From Sanguinoderma infundibulare (taxonomy: Eukaryota; Basidiomycota; Agaricomycetes; Polyporales; Polyporaceae), in the NCBI GenBank assembly GCA_032821775.1, contig JAVLRN010000011.1, positions 1-64,000 on the forward strand: a stretch of DNA of 64,000 nt. The letters are read 5' to 3'. The translations under genes were made by a program, and so were the position numbers. Below, one piece after another: positions 1 to 11,597 of the stretch. The notes beneath the pieces were generated by a model. That model made no database searches. It had not been told where the DNA came from and worked only from the letters and a program-made list of their open reading frames with translations. How positions within the stretch are numbered: position 1 is the stretch's first letter; each line of letters opens with the position of its first letter.

Positions 1-137
1 ACCCTAACCCTAACCCTAACCCTAACCCTAACCCTAACCCTAACCCTAACCCTAACCCTAACCCTAACCCTAACCCTAACCCTAACCCTAACCCTAACCC
101 TAACCCTAACCCTAACCCTAACCCTAACCCTAACCCC
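1..137. repeat. Telomere repeat tract (CCCTAA)n
   Basis: About 22 uninterrupted copies of CCCTAA read from the first base and end in a slightly altered unit (CCCCTAAG). This is the C-rich strand of the TTAGGG telomere repeat common in filamentous fungi, so base 1 lies at or near the physical end of a chromosome. The orientation (C-rich strand 5' to 3' into the window) is right for a left end. Confidence 0.98.
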
Positions 138-1245
138 TAAGGTCCTCGACACGCACCTGCATCAGCAGCGGCGCCGTGTTCGGGTGCTTACCTTCAGTGT
201 CGAACGACCGCACCAGCCACGCGACCGACGCCGGCACGACCCCCCGCTGGTTCCACTGGCCCCAGCGGTATGACACCCCCGCCGGCTCTGTCAGCACGTC
301 CAGCCGACACTTCCCCAGGAACGCCTTCTCCTCTTCGCGCTGCCGCACCCGGATCGCCTGCTCCTGCGGGTGCGGAGCCATCTCCTCCTCCTTCACCTTC
401 GGCATCCGCACCCCGGACACCTGTACAAACGTCAGTTTTCCTCACCTATCACACACCCATCTGTACTGTACCTTGCCCTCGTCCTGTCATTCCACAATAT
501 AATTAGTAGCAGCCACAATCCACGCAGCTGATCCATGCACCTCAGTCCCCTGGGTTTTTTTCAATTTACCGCGAGGAGGCATGCTTGTCTACAAATTGCG
601 TCAGAATCGGTCCCCTGATACCATGATCAGCACTTACATATGATTGTACTTGCGGTTGATTTATTGTTTGATGTTCGGCTAGGTTGCTCGCGTCACTGGT
701 GAGCAATGGGGAGAAGGAGAGCGCCGCCGCGTCCCCCATCCTTGATCGCCCCCATCGATCGATGCCCTGTGCCCAGCCTCATGGCATGTCCCTTCCCGGT
801 CCCTCCACTCCAAATCCAGCCGATCGCCGCCCTGCCACTCGACACTTTCCCTCCGACCAACTCCCGCCAGGCACCGGCGACACCCGGTCTTCTCTCTGCA
901 TCCGACCTCTTCTCTTCCCGTGTGGCACTGTCTTCTTCCTCGGTACCTTATTGTGTTGCACTGCCACACGTCTTCCGTGTCCGATCGGTTTGAAGCTTAA
1001 CTCTGTTTCCTCTTCAACTCCGTCGATTTTTCTGGTGTTTCCCCTGCATGTAATCCTCTTCCATTTGTTGTAGGATATGTTTTTGTAATATATCTGCAGT
1101 TTATCGAGACCTTTCGAAGGCAGACTGCTGCTTGTGCTTGCGCGGACGCAGCTTCATGGTGTCCGCTCGGAACATCTGTATGTTTTGATTGACATACAAA
1201 GCCCGGAAACCCCGGCCCGGCCCGGCCCACAGCGCCTCCGCGTGG
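138..1245. other. Subtelomeric spacer, no supported gene
   Basis: Immediately internal to the telomere there is no convincing gene. Short overlapping open frames exist on both strands near 130-500, the longest a 96-codon minus-strand frame, but none shows a recognisable domain, a splice structure or a clear start context. This looks like ordinary subtelomeric spacer; a chromosome-end repeat family cannot be excluded without comparison to other ends. Confidence 0.5.
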
Positions 1246-1669
1246 ACGCACCACCTCTGTGTCCGCGCGGAGACACAGCCCCTGTGTCCGCGCGGACACA
1301 CTGCCCATGTGTCTGCGCGGAGCCATGACCCATGTGTCTGCGCGGAGACACGACCCTTGTGTCTGCGCGGACACACTACCTATGTGTCCGCGTGGACACA
1401 CTACCCATGTGTCTGCGCGGAGACACGACCCTTGTGTCCGCGCGGACACACTACCTATGTGTCTGTGCGGAGACATGACCCATGTGTCTGCGCAGACACA
1501 CGACCCTTGTGTCCGCGCGGAGACACGACCCTTGTGTCCGCGCGGACACACTACCCATGTGTCCGCGCGGACACACTACCCATGTGTCTGCGCGGAGACA
1601 TGACCCATGTGTCTGCGCAGACACACGACCCTTGTGTCCGCGCGGACGCAGCACCCCTGTGTCCGCGCA
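1246..1669. repeat. 25-bp minisatellite, about 17 copies, palindromic core
   Basis: Seventeen head-to-tail 25-bp units fill 424 bp. The most regular units read ACACACTACCCATGTGTCTG followed by CGCGG. Junctions create the perfect palindrome TGTGTCCGCGCGGACACA in several units. Units vary at a few positions (CTACC/CGACC, TGTCT/TGTCC, GCGCGG/GCGCAG), so the array is not freshly homogenised. Because 25 is not a multiple of 3 and the unit lacks stops, all frames stay open across it; those frames should not be taken as genes. Confidence 0.95.
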
Positions 1670-1740
1670 CTTTCAACAACGAAGTCCTAGCTTTTCGTTG
1701 CCCTAACCCTGATCCCCTCTACTCAACCCCCCTGTTCATT

Positions 1741-2160
1741 GCGATGTCCGCCGCCGAGTACACTCCGACCGCGTACCCGTCCTCGGCCGGGAGGAGCGCC
1801 TGGATGTGCTCGACGGCCTTGTACAGGTCCTCGAGCGGCACTTTGCCGTGGAGATACGCGTCCCAGGCGGGCATGAACGTCATGGTGACGGCGTGGATGA
1901 AGAAGAGGGCCTGGGCGCGCTTGGCGGCGTCCGCGGGGAGGAGGTTCCATTGCGGGTAGAGGTCGGCGATGAACTCGACAATGATGAGCGACTCGGCAAG
2001 CTTGAACAACTCGGGAGGCGGGTCTAACAGCTGGGCATACGTGCCGCCGTGGGTGATCGCGGGAGTCTGGGGGATGGAAGAGGGCCGTCATGTTCTGGGC
2101 GTAGGATGCACATGCGGCATGTGCGAAGGAGGGAGTGCGCACCTGGCCAGCTGGGTTCAC
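1741..2160 (-). pseudogene. Truncated third copy of the GST gene
   Basis: This minus-strand stretch matches the two fuller GST copies at about 11.6-12.6 kb and 60.0-61.0 kb. It keeps the last six codons of the third exon (VNPAGQ), the following intron, and the 5' part of exon 4 up to the YSAADIA motif. There the sequence departs and hits a stop within six codons. Exons 1, 2, 5 and the catalytic cysteine region are missing, so no functional enzyme can be made. It shares the orientation of the 60-kb copy. Confidence 0.92.
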
Positions 2161-2558
2161 CTAGCGAGCCTCGTAGCTCTACGCAAATTCCCGATCTGCA
2201 AACCAAGAGTAGCGAACGGGAAGAATCTGACTATCTTTGTGATCCGGGCCACAGTCGATAGGCATTCTACTGGGCACTATACTTCTCTTGTAACAGGTGC
2301 GTATCGCTACTACTCAATCATACCAGTAAGCTGTGAATGGCGTTAACAGGGCGGAAGAACATGTTGGATGCTGACTCGAGTCAGTCGACCCACTCATGCT
2401 CCGGGCCAGCGAAGCGGCTACTATCCGATCGGACGTTACCAAGGGCGTCCGCCAGCAAGTGGCTTACTGCAGGCGCGATTGAACCCGACACGGCGCTAGA
2501 GCTTCTTTCGGGATGCAACTCTGAGGATGCAATAGGCGGCTCCTCTCCCACGGAGGTG

Positions 2559-2568
2559 CTATATATTC
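2559..2568 (+). promoter_or_regulatory. TATA-like box of the SDR gene
   Basis: A GCTATATATT tract lies about 90 bp upstream of the SDR start codon, a normal distance for a fungal TATA box. The rest of the 2161-2656 spacer shows no other supported feature. Confidence 0.45.
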
Positions 2569-2656
2569 TCGAGGGACTGGTTGCCGTCCCTCACAGAAGC
2601 ACGAAACACACAACCTCCTGACCGTTTCCCCTCGTCTAACTCAGTATACCTTCGAG

Positions 2657-3676
2657 ATGTCCTCTAGCACGGAGACCGTGTGGTTCATCACCGGGTGAGT
2701 TCAATTGTACTTCGGGTTCTTCAACTCCGTTGGTTCTTACACATCGTCGTCGTCGTCGTCGCAGAACAAGCCGCGGAATCGGCTTGGAGATCGTGAAGCA
2801 GCTGCTCCAGTCTCCCAACAACGTCATTGTCGCCGCCTGCCGAAACCCATCCAAGGCGAACGCTCTGCAAGGCCTCACAACCTCGGCGAGCGGACGGCTA
2901 CACATCGTCCGCCTCGACGTGGACGACATGCAGACAATCAAGGATGCCGTGCAGAAGGCGGCCGAGATCGTCGGGGAGAAGGGGATCGACTACCTGGTCA
3001 ATAACGCTGGCATCGTATGTCCTTCATCACTTCGTATTCCTTGCGTTGTGTACGTGTCTGAAAGCAACCTTTCCTTCATCTCCCGTCGGCCGACTCTGGC
3101 TACTACTCAGTCTCCAGGCGGAGATGACACCGCATTCTCGTTCTCGGCAGACAACCTCTTGAAGGCGTTCCAGACGAACCTCATCGGGCCCGCCTGGGTC
3201 TCGCAAGCGTTCCTACCTCTCGTCGAGAAGAGCGGAAAGAGGACGATCGTGAACATCTCGAGCACGCTCGGCAGCATTGGGACAGACTCTTTCGGGCAGC
3301 ACTTCGCGTCGTACTCGATGGTCAAAGCCGGGCTCAACATGCTGGTGCGTCTATCTCTCATTGTGAAACGGACGCCGCTGCCACCTGGAACCTTACTGAC
3401 GGGACGATGCAGACATACAAGCAGGCGAAGGAACGGCCGAACATTACTGCGGTCACAATCTGCCCTGGACATCTTCAGACAGGTGAGCAGATGCGCACGG
3501 TTTGGCCACGGTGTTAACAACGCTTGGGTGCACGCGCGTACGCAGACATGGGGGGACCGAATGCAGCGCATCCCGTCGCTGTCGGCGTCGGCGGCGTCAT
3601 CAAGGTTGTCACGTCGCTTACGCCCAAGGAGAGCGGCACGTTCTTCAACTTCAAGGGCGAGCGCGTGCCGTGGTGA
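2657..3676 (+). CDS. Short-chain dehydrogenase/reductase (C-factor/sniffer-like)
   Basis: Five exons: 2657-2694, 2765-3014, 3111-3344, 3413-3482, 3546-3676, giving 240 aa. All junctions are GT-AG and keep frame. It shows the Rossmann NAD(P)-binding motif TGTSRGIG at the N-terminus, the NNAG motif, a catalytic serine strand (NISST) and the active-site YSMVK, then an ICPGH turn. These mark a classical SDR that oxidises or reduces an alcohol/carbonyl with NAD(P)H in the cytosol. The substrate cannot be told from sequence. The intron between residues NNAGI and the GGDDTAF segment is a multiple of 3, so the frame also reads through it, but the GTATGT donor and the alignment to family spacing favour splicing. 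The start is the only ATG that places TGxxxGxG at the expected position. Confidence 0.9.
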
Positions 3677-3996
3677 TTGGTTTTCATAGGACGGGTGACG
3701 ATGACGAAGATTTGGATACTGCCAGGCCTGCATGTAGTGTATGTAGTACAGGGCCCAAAGCCTATGCATGTATATGTGCTTTCAGGTCATTTGAAGTGGC
3801 AAGTTCGGGAGTTGTTCGGGAGAGATGGGTTTGTGCAATGTGCATGAGCGGACTCAACGGTCACTCGGATATGCCCTAGACGCCTGCTGTGACGCGCTCG
3901 GCCAACGCTCGGTAACGACTCTCATCTTGCTCCTCCTTTCCGCCTGGCCACCTTCGTCCCTCGTCCCCCCTCCAAAAGCTCGGTTGACGAGCAGGA

Positions 3997-5327
3997 ATGG
4001 TTCCTCGTTCCGTTCTGGGGCACAGGCTCAGGCTTTCCGCTGCTGTCCCCCATGCTCGTCGCGCTCGCGCCCTAACAACGCAACCGCACCAACAACCTCC
4101 GACCTCGACACCGACTCCCCCGCCAAAACCCCTCGCGACGGAGGTCCCGCCTCCGCCCCAGACATGGCTGACGAAGAGGGTGAAGGAGAACCCGACGGCG
4201 CGGGCGGCGTTCTTCAGGCTCATCAGCTTGATGGGATACGGGAGTGCGAAGCAGTACGCGGGGAGGCGGGCGTTCGCGATGTACTCGAACCTGTGTGTGC
4301 CGCGACCGAAAGAGGAGTGTGTGTTTTGGAGAGAAGGTGTGTGCGTTTCGTTCTCCGCGCCGGCTTTTTCGCGCTTTTGTTGTTCGTCGGAGTATTCTCC
4401 TTGGACGGCTGGTAGCGTCCGGTGTCTCGTGCGAGTACGTCCCTCTGCACAACTTGGTTCACTTAGTAACTGAGCGCACTGTTTCTAATAGAATGCCACC
4501 TTCCACCAACATTCCAGTCCTGGTTCACGATCACGAACCTCCACGTTTGGCTGCTCACCGTCCGACTACGCGCCCTTCCTCCACCACTTGGCACGAACTA
4601 TGTCCAGGGTCTCATCGACCACTTCTTCCTTGACATTGAAGACCGCGTCCGGACCGTCCTCCAGCCCGTCTCCCCGAATTCCATCGCTCCATCCCAAAAC
4701 CTGCAACCATACACGACCCCATCCGACTTCTACACTGTCGCGAACACGCAAGGAACACCGCGGCCTAGAGGACGGGCGCCGGAACGTCTTGTGACACGAC
4801 AAATGAAGATCTTCAAGGAGCAGTGGGCCGGGATGGGTATGTCCTTTGATTACGGCCTCGTCCACAGCGACGCCGAACTCGGAGCTGCTGTATGGCGGAA
4901 TCTGCTCGGGGCGCGGGGTGCGCTCGGGATCGCCTATCCTTCGGTGGACGGCGCGAACGCGGATCAGGCCTTTTACCGGCGGACGATCAACCTCTTGGGC
5001 GGCGAGGTCGAGAAGCCACAGGCAGTCGAGAAGGTCGGGTACGAGGTCGAGGAGGCGCGGGACGACGGATCGGGGATACATGACTATCCGCCCTCCGAAG
5101 TCGACAAGTACATGAAGTACCCGGAGCTGATGGCGACGGTGGTCGAGTACGTCCGGCGGGAGCTCGTGCGTCTAGAGCGGTTGTCAGACGAGGAGGTGAT
5201 CGGGGAGCAGGAGTTTGGGACGGAGAGCAAAGGGCTGGAGAAGATGAGGTTTGGGCCGGTGACGAGTGCGGATGGGCTAGTCGCGTCGTTCGCGTCTCAG
5301 ACGGCGCTGGCCGAGGATGAGGCGTGA
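3997..5327 (+). CDS. CBP3: Ubiquinol-cytochrome c chaperone, CBP3 family
   Basis: Two exons, 3997-4336 and 4492-5327, encode 391 aa. The N-terminus is basic and Ser/Ala-rich, fitting a mitochondrial presequence, and is followed by a proline-rich linker. The chaperone domain starts near MGYGSAKQYAG and carries FWRE, LPPTFQSWFTITNLHVWLL and LRALPPP, hallmarks of the CBP3/UQCC1 family. Known members bind newly made cytochrome b with Cbp6 at the mitochondrial ribosome exit and support complex III assembly. The donor is GTGTGT and the acceptor rebuilds E-C-H-L-P-P. The C-terminal ~60 residues are acidic and less conserved. Family assignment is strong; the function is inferred from the family. Confidence 0.93.
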
Positions 5328-5769
5328 GGGCTGTGGTGGAGCATTGCTTCATACTACGACCTGTGGTACATTCGGTGTCATGAGATACACCTCCTGCTTT
5401 CTGCTACCGGCGTCGGACACGCCGCGAACCCGGTTTGCCGAAGGAAGGAGTGGCTGAATCCGATCGACGATGTGATCGGACACCTTGACATGGTTTCTTA
5501 CGATCGCCCGTGTCGGGTGCCAAGTCGTCGCAGGGGGGGACTGGACGAGGAGGACGAGATAAGTAAGTATTCGCGTGGTATTCGGCATGGCCAGATGCAT
5601 ATGGATGCTTGGGATTACGTTACGTTGCACCGGGCTGCGGTCACAGGCCTGTCAAGCGTTCATGTACTGGTCAAGGTTCATACAGACTCTGATGTCGCCT
5701 TCTCGCCGCATCTCCTCCGGCCTTCGCCCTCTTCAACCTCTGTCCTACGCGACCAAGAGACCCCCTCCG
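5328..5769. other. CBP3 to GT69 intergenic region
   Basis: About 440 bp. The frame of the downstream mannosyltransferase stays open back to an ATG at 5575, so part of this region could be coding if an upstream start is used. Otherwise it holds the 3' end of CBP3 and the GT69 promoter; no clear TATA box was seen. Confidence 0.5.
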
Positions 5770-7407
5770 ATGCCATACGACCACAGGGATGCGCGGAGAC
5801 ACAGTCTGCAACTCTGGTCGCATGCACAGCTTTCCCTTCGTTTTCTCGGACGCTGCGCTCTCGCCACCGTTAAGCTCCCACTGGTGCCCCAGCTCGTCTG
5901 TTTTGCTGGCATCTACACCTACGTCCAGAGCTCGCTGCTTGATCATCTCCAAGGGACCTGGCAGCCTGGCTTTCCGAGAGCGTGGACCTCATGGATCGCT
6001 TTCCTCATCACACTCCCTATCTTCTCCGGCACACAATTCCTCTGGGTAGTCGCCTCCTTTTGGATAGGCCGGAAGTGTGCGCACAGGTGGAAGGGTATGA
6101 GTACGGGCCAACGGGAGGAGGGGTACATGATGCTGAGCGGAGGAAACGGCCGGGTTGACGAGGAGCAGGACTGGGAGCAGGACAGGGACCCTCGCGGACG
6201 GGGACACAAACCGCGCGGCCGGCTCCCGAGATGGAGCACGGTTTGGCTGGTCACACAGTGCGTCGTCTGCGCTTACATCGTCCTCGCCGGCTACTACGCG
6301 TACACCCACTACGAGCACCCGGGCGACGTCCGCTTCCGCCCTGCGCTCCGCAAGGCCCTCGCCGAGCCCGCCCCAAGCAGGCACGGCTACGCACGTGGCG
6401 AGAAGATCTTCATCGCCGCCGCGTTCCATCAAAACGAGCAGGTGCTCCCGTATTGGACCCAGTCCATGCTCGACACCATCACCTATCTCGGCGCAGACAA
6501 CGTGTTCGTGTCGATCGTCGAGAACTACTCCTCCGATCGCTCCCCCGTCCTCCTCCGCGAGTTCGCCCGCGAGCTCGAGCGGCGCAAGGTCAAGAACCGG
6601 ATCCTCATCCAGGACGAGACGATCAAGAAGCCGGAGAAGGTCGAGTGGAACCCCCGTATCGAGTTCCTCGCCGCCATCCGCAACCAGGCGCTCGAGCCCC
6701 TCCTCGCGCACGGCGGGTACGACAAGGTGCTCTTCTCCAACGACATCTTCATCGAACCCGAGTCCGTCATCGAGCTCCTCGAGACGCGCGACGGCGACTT
6801 TGACTTCGCGTGCGGGCTCGACTTTGGCCATTTCGGCGCGTATGACATGTGGGTCCTGCGCGACCGCCTCGGGCACCTCACCGCCGGCATCTGGCCGTAC
6901 TTCTTCGACGCGGCCGGCTACGACGCGATGAAGAACGAGGAGCCCGTTCCGGTCTTCACGTGCTGGAACGGCGTCGTCGTCTTCTGGGCGGACCCCATGC
7001 TCCCCGTCCACCTTCGCAGCAACCGCACGCTCTCGACGTCCCCGCTGCAGGCCCCGCCTCTGCCGGGGCATCCGTGGGCGACGAAGCTCGGGTCGTCGCC
7101 AGCGCTGACGCCTCCCCTTGCATTCCGCGCGTCGGTCGAGGGAGAATGCTACTCGTCCGAGTCCTTCCTGCTCCCATACGACTTCCGGCGGATTATGGGG
7201 CTGCAGAAGATATACGCGAACCCGCGCGTCATCACCGGGTACGTCTGGAAGTACTACGCGTGGCACAAGTGGGTGCTGCGCGAGCGCCACGTCAAGTGGT
7301 TCGTCGAGCGCGTGTGGGACGGGGCGTGGATGCAGTACGCGCGAATGATTGTTGGGGATGGGAAGCGGGTGTGGACATGGGACGGAGTGGATTGTCATCC
7401 TTGGTAG
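5770..7407 (+). CDS. GT69 alpha-1,3-mannosyltransferase (CMT1/CAP59-like)
   Basis: A single uninterrupted frame of 545 codons from the chosen ATG; in-frame ATGs at 5575 and 5692 would lengthen it. The N-terminal third has three hydrophobic segments (around LVPQLVCFAGIYTYV, WIAFLITLPIFSGTQFLWVV and VWLVTQCVVCAYIVLAGYY), giving a Golgi membrane anchor. The catalytic part starts at FIAAAFHQNEQVLPYW and includes VFVSIVENYSSD, KVLFSNDIFIEPESV, FDFACGLDFGHFG and FTCWNGVVVFWADPM, characteristic of the cryptococcal CMT1/CAP59 family (GT69). Known members transfer mannose from GDP-mannose during capsule or wall glycan synthesis. The family role here is inferred. A 490-codon minus-strand frame opposite it is a composition artefact. 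Confidence 0.9.
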   Translation: MPYDHRDARRHSLQLWSHAQLSLRFLGRCALATVKLPLVPQLVCFAGIYTYVQSSLLDHLQGTWQPGFPRAWTSWIAFLITLPIFSGTQFLWVVASFWIGRKCAHRWKGMSTGQREEGYMMLSGGNGRVDEEQDWEQDRDPRGRGHKPRGRLPRWSTVWLVTQCVVCAYIVLAGYYAYTHYEHPGDVRFRPALRKALAEPAPSRHGYARGEKIFIAAAFHQNEQVLPYWTQSMLDTITYLGADNVFVSIVENYSSDRSPVLLREFARELERRKVKNRILIQDETIKKPEKVEWNPRIEFLAAIRNQALEPLLAHGGYDKVLFSNDIFIEPESVIELLETRDGDFDFACGLDFGHFGAYDMWVLRDRLGHLTAGIWPYFFDAAGYDAMKNEEPVPVFTCWNGVVVFWADPMLPVHLRSNRTLSTSPLQAPPLPGHPWATKLGSSPALTPPLAFRASVEGECYSSESFLLPYDFRRIMGLQKIYANPRVITGYVWKYYAWHKWVLRERHVKWFVERVWDGAWMQYARMIVGDGKRVWTWDGVDCHPW

Positions 7408-8177
7408 TTGTGCTATGTACACAGGCTTTGGGACGCGTACGTGATCTCTTATAATTATCATAGACGTATAATAGACTCGCGTTTGGATAGAGCAGACGGG
7501 ACATAATCGCAGGACGTACTTCCGACATGAGCGTGGGTGGTTCTCCAGGTACTCTAGCTCACCGTAGTAGCTGTAAGGCGGCGAGCACTAGCCGTGAATT
7601 CACAAGATCTCAGGTAGCATGTCGGCGGCTTAGGGACCGAGATACATTCAAGGATGTGGATCAGCTTTTAACCCGGTTGGAATTCGCACCTTCGAATGTC
7701 CTTTGCGCTAGTGCTTGGAATGGGACGAAAGTACTGCTTGACGGCGAGCCTTGAGCTTGAGCTTTCGTACTTGACGGAATGGCAGAGGATGAATCGAGCT
7801 CGTGCTTTCATCTCAGATCCAGATCATCCACGCATTCCCACGCAGGGCGTGCTCTCTGGAGCGTCGAGGATACGCCGCTGTAGACTCGACGTAGTCACTC
7901 ATCATCCATATTCGATGCGGTCTTTCTCTCGAGCTGGACCCTTTCAAGAGTCTCTCAGGTGGTTGCAACAAATGTTGGCTCCTTGATGTTGAGTCTGACG
8001 ACGTTGTTTTCAGAGTGCAGTCGCCGACCTTTTGAGAAGCCTCCGAGGTAGTACTGGGCTCTTATCGAGTCTCGCTCTGCCGCTTTTCCTACGCCAACGT
8101 GACTCCTGAGGTGATCTTCCGTTACGGTGTGTTGACGATTGCCTAGTCTACACTACACATACTCGTAATCAGCAAGA
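7408..8177. other. Intergenic region, no supported gene
   Basis: About 770 bp between the mannosyltransferase and the P450. Two frames of 75-96 codons exist but have no domain signal or splice pattern. Presumably it holds the GT69 terminator and the P450 promoter. Confidence 0.5.
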
Positions 8178-10399
8178 ATGTGGTACACGGCTGCTGCTAG
8201 TGCCGCCGGCAGTGAGATAGCTACTTACACACTTCCGCTGGCTCTGGTAAGTTCTCCATGTGCTCGTCCATCACTTTCTATCGCTAACATCATAATCACA
8301 ACTCAAGCTCGTTCATCAGGTCTTCCAACGCTACGAAACGTTCTCCATTTGGATTCACGCAGCTCTTCTCTTGGGGCCCCCTGTGCTGGTTGCCACGTCT
8401 GTCGTCCCCAATCCGCTCGTAAACGAGCAACAATTCAAGCATGCGCTCGGGTTCTCTCTCTTGACCTACCTCGCCACTCTTGTGCTCTCCATAATTGCCT
8501 ACCGTCTGTCTCCACTCCACCCCCTGGCGCGCTACCCCGGCCCATGGTCGGCCAAGGTCTCTATGTTCGGTCCTGCCCTGTTCTCGACTACTGGAGTAAG
8601 AAATAAATACATTAGGAGGATGCACGAACTCCACGGCGACGTACTGAGGATAGGTACGTTTGGAGGGGAAAGCAATCTTATTGCTGACTAGAGCTGATTC
8701 TTATATTATTCGTCATGGCAGGTCCAAACGAGCTTTCCGTCTGCGACCCGTCAGCAATCCCAGTCATCCTCGGGGCCTCAGGGCTCCCGAAAGGAACGGG
8801 TACGTTGTGCCTTTCGAGCTGTCACGAACATCTCACATCGCGATTCTGGAATCGCTGACGCAAGTGCGTGAATGCGTACAGACTGGGTCGGAGGCATGCT
8901 TCGCGACCACAACCTCCCCCTCGTCGCCATTCGTGACACCGACGAGCACCTCCGCCGGCGGCGCGCGTGGAATCGCGGGCTTGGCCCGAATGCGCTCCGC
9001 GAGTACGACCACGTCCTAGCTCGGCATGCGCAGCTCCTCGTGCGGAGACTGGAGGAGCAGGAGGGCGAGATCGATTTGGGCAAGTGGTTCAGCTACTTTG
9101 GATATGATTTCATGTCGGACATGGCGTGAGTCATTTCTCAGCAGTTCGCAGAAAAGGGACCGCGCGCTGACTGCCCGTCGTTTGGTAGGTTCGGTGGCGG
9201 GTCAGAACTTCTTCAAGAGGGAGATAGACACAACGTTTGGGCCGTGTTGGAGAAAGGAATGGCGTAGGTTGTCCTAACACATGTTTATTCTGCTTTGTTG
9301 ACGCGTGGGGTGTCAGCCTAGCGACGTTCTTTGCTCACATGCCTTGGCTAGGGGTCTACGTCGGCCACATCCCGGGTGCAGCATGGCCCCTCAACTCCTT
9401 GCTCCGCCATGGCGAGAAGGCGGCTGCGAAACGCCTGGCGCGAGGCTCAACGACGTCTGATCTGTTCCATTACCTCGTCAGTCCTCTTGTCCTTGTTTTG
9501 CGTCTTCTTTGTGGATCCGCATACTAACGCTGCGAGCAGAATAACGAGGACCTTCCGGACAAGGCACCCCCTCCCCCACGGCAGCTATACGATGACGGCG
9601 TGCTCGCGGTTGTGGCAGGTTCCGACACGACCTCGAGTGCACTGACAAGCATATTCAACTGTCTTCTCGCCAACCCGCAGGCATACGCCAGGCTCCAGGA
9701 TGAGGTGGATAGGTTTTACCCGGCAGGCGAAGACGTGTTCAATACCAAGCACCACTGGGACATGCATTATCTGCAAGCTGTGATGTACGCGCATACATTC
9801 ACTTTTCGGCTCTAGCTCATCCCCGCTCATCCACACAGCAATGAAGCGCTCCGTCTGTTTCCGCCCATTGCGAGCGGCGGTCAGCGGCGGCTCCCGCAGA
9901 CCTCTCCTGGTATCACCGCCGGCTCAGTGTACGTGCCCTCTGGCATGCACCCTGGACGTACTGACATGTTTGTAGTTATATACCTCCAGGAACTGCCATC
10001 CGCATCCCACCATGGTCGCTCCAGCGCGACGCGCGCAACTTCACCTTCCCAGATGCCTTCTGGCCCGAGCGCTGGCTGATCGCCTCCGGACACCTCTCGC
10101 TCGTGGAGGCCCCTCTTCCTTCCACACCCCCGTCTTGTCTCTCGACCGACAGAGACACTCTCGAGAGGGCGTTCGCGCACAACGAGCAGGCGTTCGTGCC
10201 GTTCTCGTACGGGCCCATGAACTGCCCGGGCAAGGCGCTCGCGTTCCAGGAGATGCGCATGGTCGTGGCGGCGCTCGTGCAGAAGTTCCGGATTCGGATG
10301 CGCGAGGGCTGGGATCGGGGGTTTTATGAGAGGGAGATACGGGACTACTTCAACGCGACGAGGCCGTGTGTCCCTGTGGAGCTCGAAGCGAGGTGGTAG
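8178..10399 (+). CDS. Cytochrome P450 monooxygenase
   Basis: Nine exons: 8178-8246, 8320-8653, 8722-8799, 8882-9125, 9189-9263, 9317-9476, 9540-9784, 9839-9928, 9976-10399; 572 aa with every junction in frame and GT-AG. An N-terminal pair of hydrophobic helices precedes the proline hinge RYPGPW. Helix C has HLRRRRAWNRGL, helix I has AGSDTTSSA, helix K has NEALRLFPP (E..R), the PERF-like region reads WPERW, and the haem loop is FSYGPMNCPGKA with the thiolate Cys near residue 515. It is an ER-anchored monooxygenase needing NADPH-P450 reductase; its substrate is unknown. The first exon, only 69 bp, decides the start and adds the membrane anchor. Its last ~16 codons and 3' flank are duplicated in inverted form near 62.2 kb. 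Confidence 0.95.
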
Positions 10400-11530
10400 G
10401 TCCGTGGTGGGCGCGAATAACCGATCGGACTTTCTGTACAGTACTAGTTGAAAGGGGACCATAAATTCTTCAAGTTGCAAATTCGTTGCCGTTCTGTTCG
10501 ACGACCAGTAGTCGGACGCAGGCTTGGAGGGGCGTGAACCTGGCCTCCCTCGGGCCGTCGTGTCCTCGATCGGCCAAATCGCACCCAAGCGGTACGTCAG
10601 TCAATCGTTTAACGTTTAATTTTTAACGTTTAGGGCCCTTCCTACATCGCAAAACCGAACTACAGCCCTTGCGATTCATGGGGATACCACGCCCACCACA
10701 CACGAGTTCCTCCCCATTCGTGGCCGATTACAGTTTCGATGCATTTCGATGCCCGGGCCAGAACCGCGCGCATCGAGTGTACACTTGACGTGGATCGGTC
10801 GAGACATCGAAGATCGACATTTGCTTTGAATCCGAGTTGGCCTCGACGTGATTTCAACGTAGACTCCCCTGACGTGCAGCACTATCTTGGGCTAGATTGA
10901 CCGGATATGCGTGTGAGGAGGGAACGATCCTGTCAGGCATTCACGAGCGTTGGGCAAGAGGTTAGGCGGAGGTAGGGAACGTGCAATGCATTACAGACAT
11001 GCCATCGGTGACCGTTCTGGGGACGGAAACGCAACGTGGACTCCGTGATGGGGCCGCTCAGTGCTTGGAACAGTCACAAAGAAGTCGCGGTGCGTTGTCT
11101 TCAAGGCTTCTAATTCGATGATATCGCTAAGCGCGACGTGGTGTGTTACGATATACATATCAAGGTTCAGATCAAGGCCGGATCCATTGCGGATACAGGG
11201 ACACGCAGTATGTACTACTGACTAACGTCAATCCTCGATTGGGTAACCAGTGGACAATCGACACAGGAGACACTTCAGCCCTACCATCGAGGAGAGAAGA
11301 GATGAATTGCAAACAGAGGCCTTGCCCGCCGTGTTGGGGGTTCAACGACATTAATCATAGTCGGCGGCGGCGGGTTCACAAGGAACAAAAACGAGCCAAC
11401 CATCCGCAAGGCAGGGAGCAATCAACTCGAGTCCTAGCGCACCTTGAGTACTAAACTTTGTCTGAGCTGAGCGGTCTCAGGTGATGTGTGTGTCGTGCTC
11501 ACCACGTCCAATCTTGCTCTCCCTCCTCGC

Positions 11531-11538
11531 TATATAAA
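11531..11538 (+). promoter_or_regulatory. TATA box upstream of left GST copy
   Basis: TATATAAA lies 60 bp upstream of the first GST codon and is preserved in the right arm at 61028-61035 on the other strand. Conservation in both copies and the distance to the start support a working core promoter for the ancestral gene. Confidence 0.6.
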
Positions 11539-11597
11539 CCCCGACGTTCACAGAGGCTGCCCGTTAGCGATACCGTCGACATACACACGCACTCACC

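Noticed and set aside
1246..1669. CRISPR-like array
   Set aside because: Units are contiguous 25-bp tandem repeats with no spacers, in a eukaryotic subtelomere.
1189..1959. 256-codon frame running through the minisatellite into the GST fragment
   Set aside because: The repeat has no stops in any frame, and the end is antisense to the GST remnant.
5989..7461. 490-codon minus-strand open frame opposite the GT69 gene
   Set aside because: High GC at third positions keeps the antisense frame open. The plus strand carries conserved GT69 motifs and the minus frame has none.
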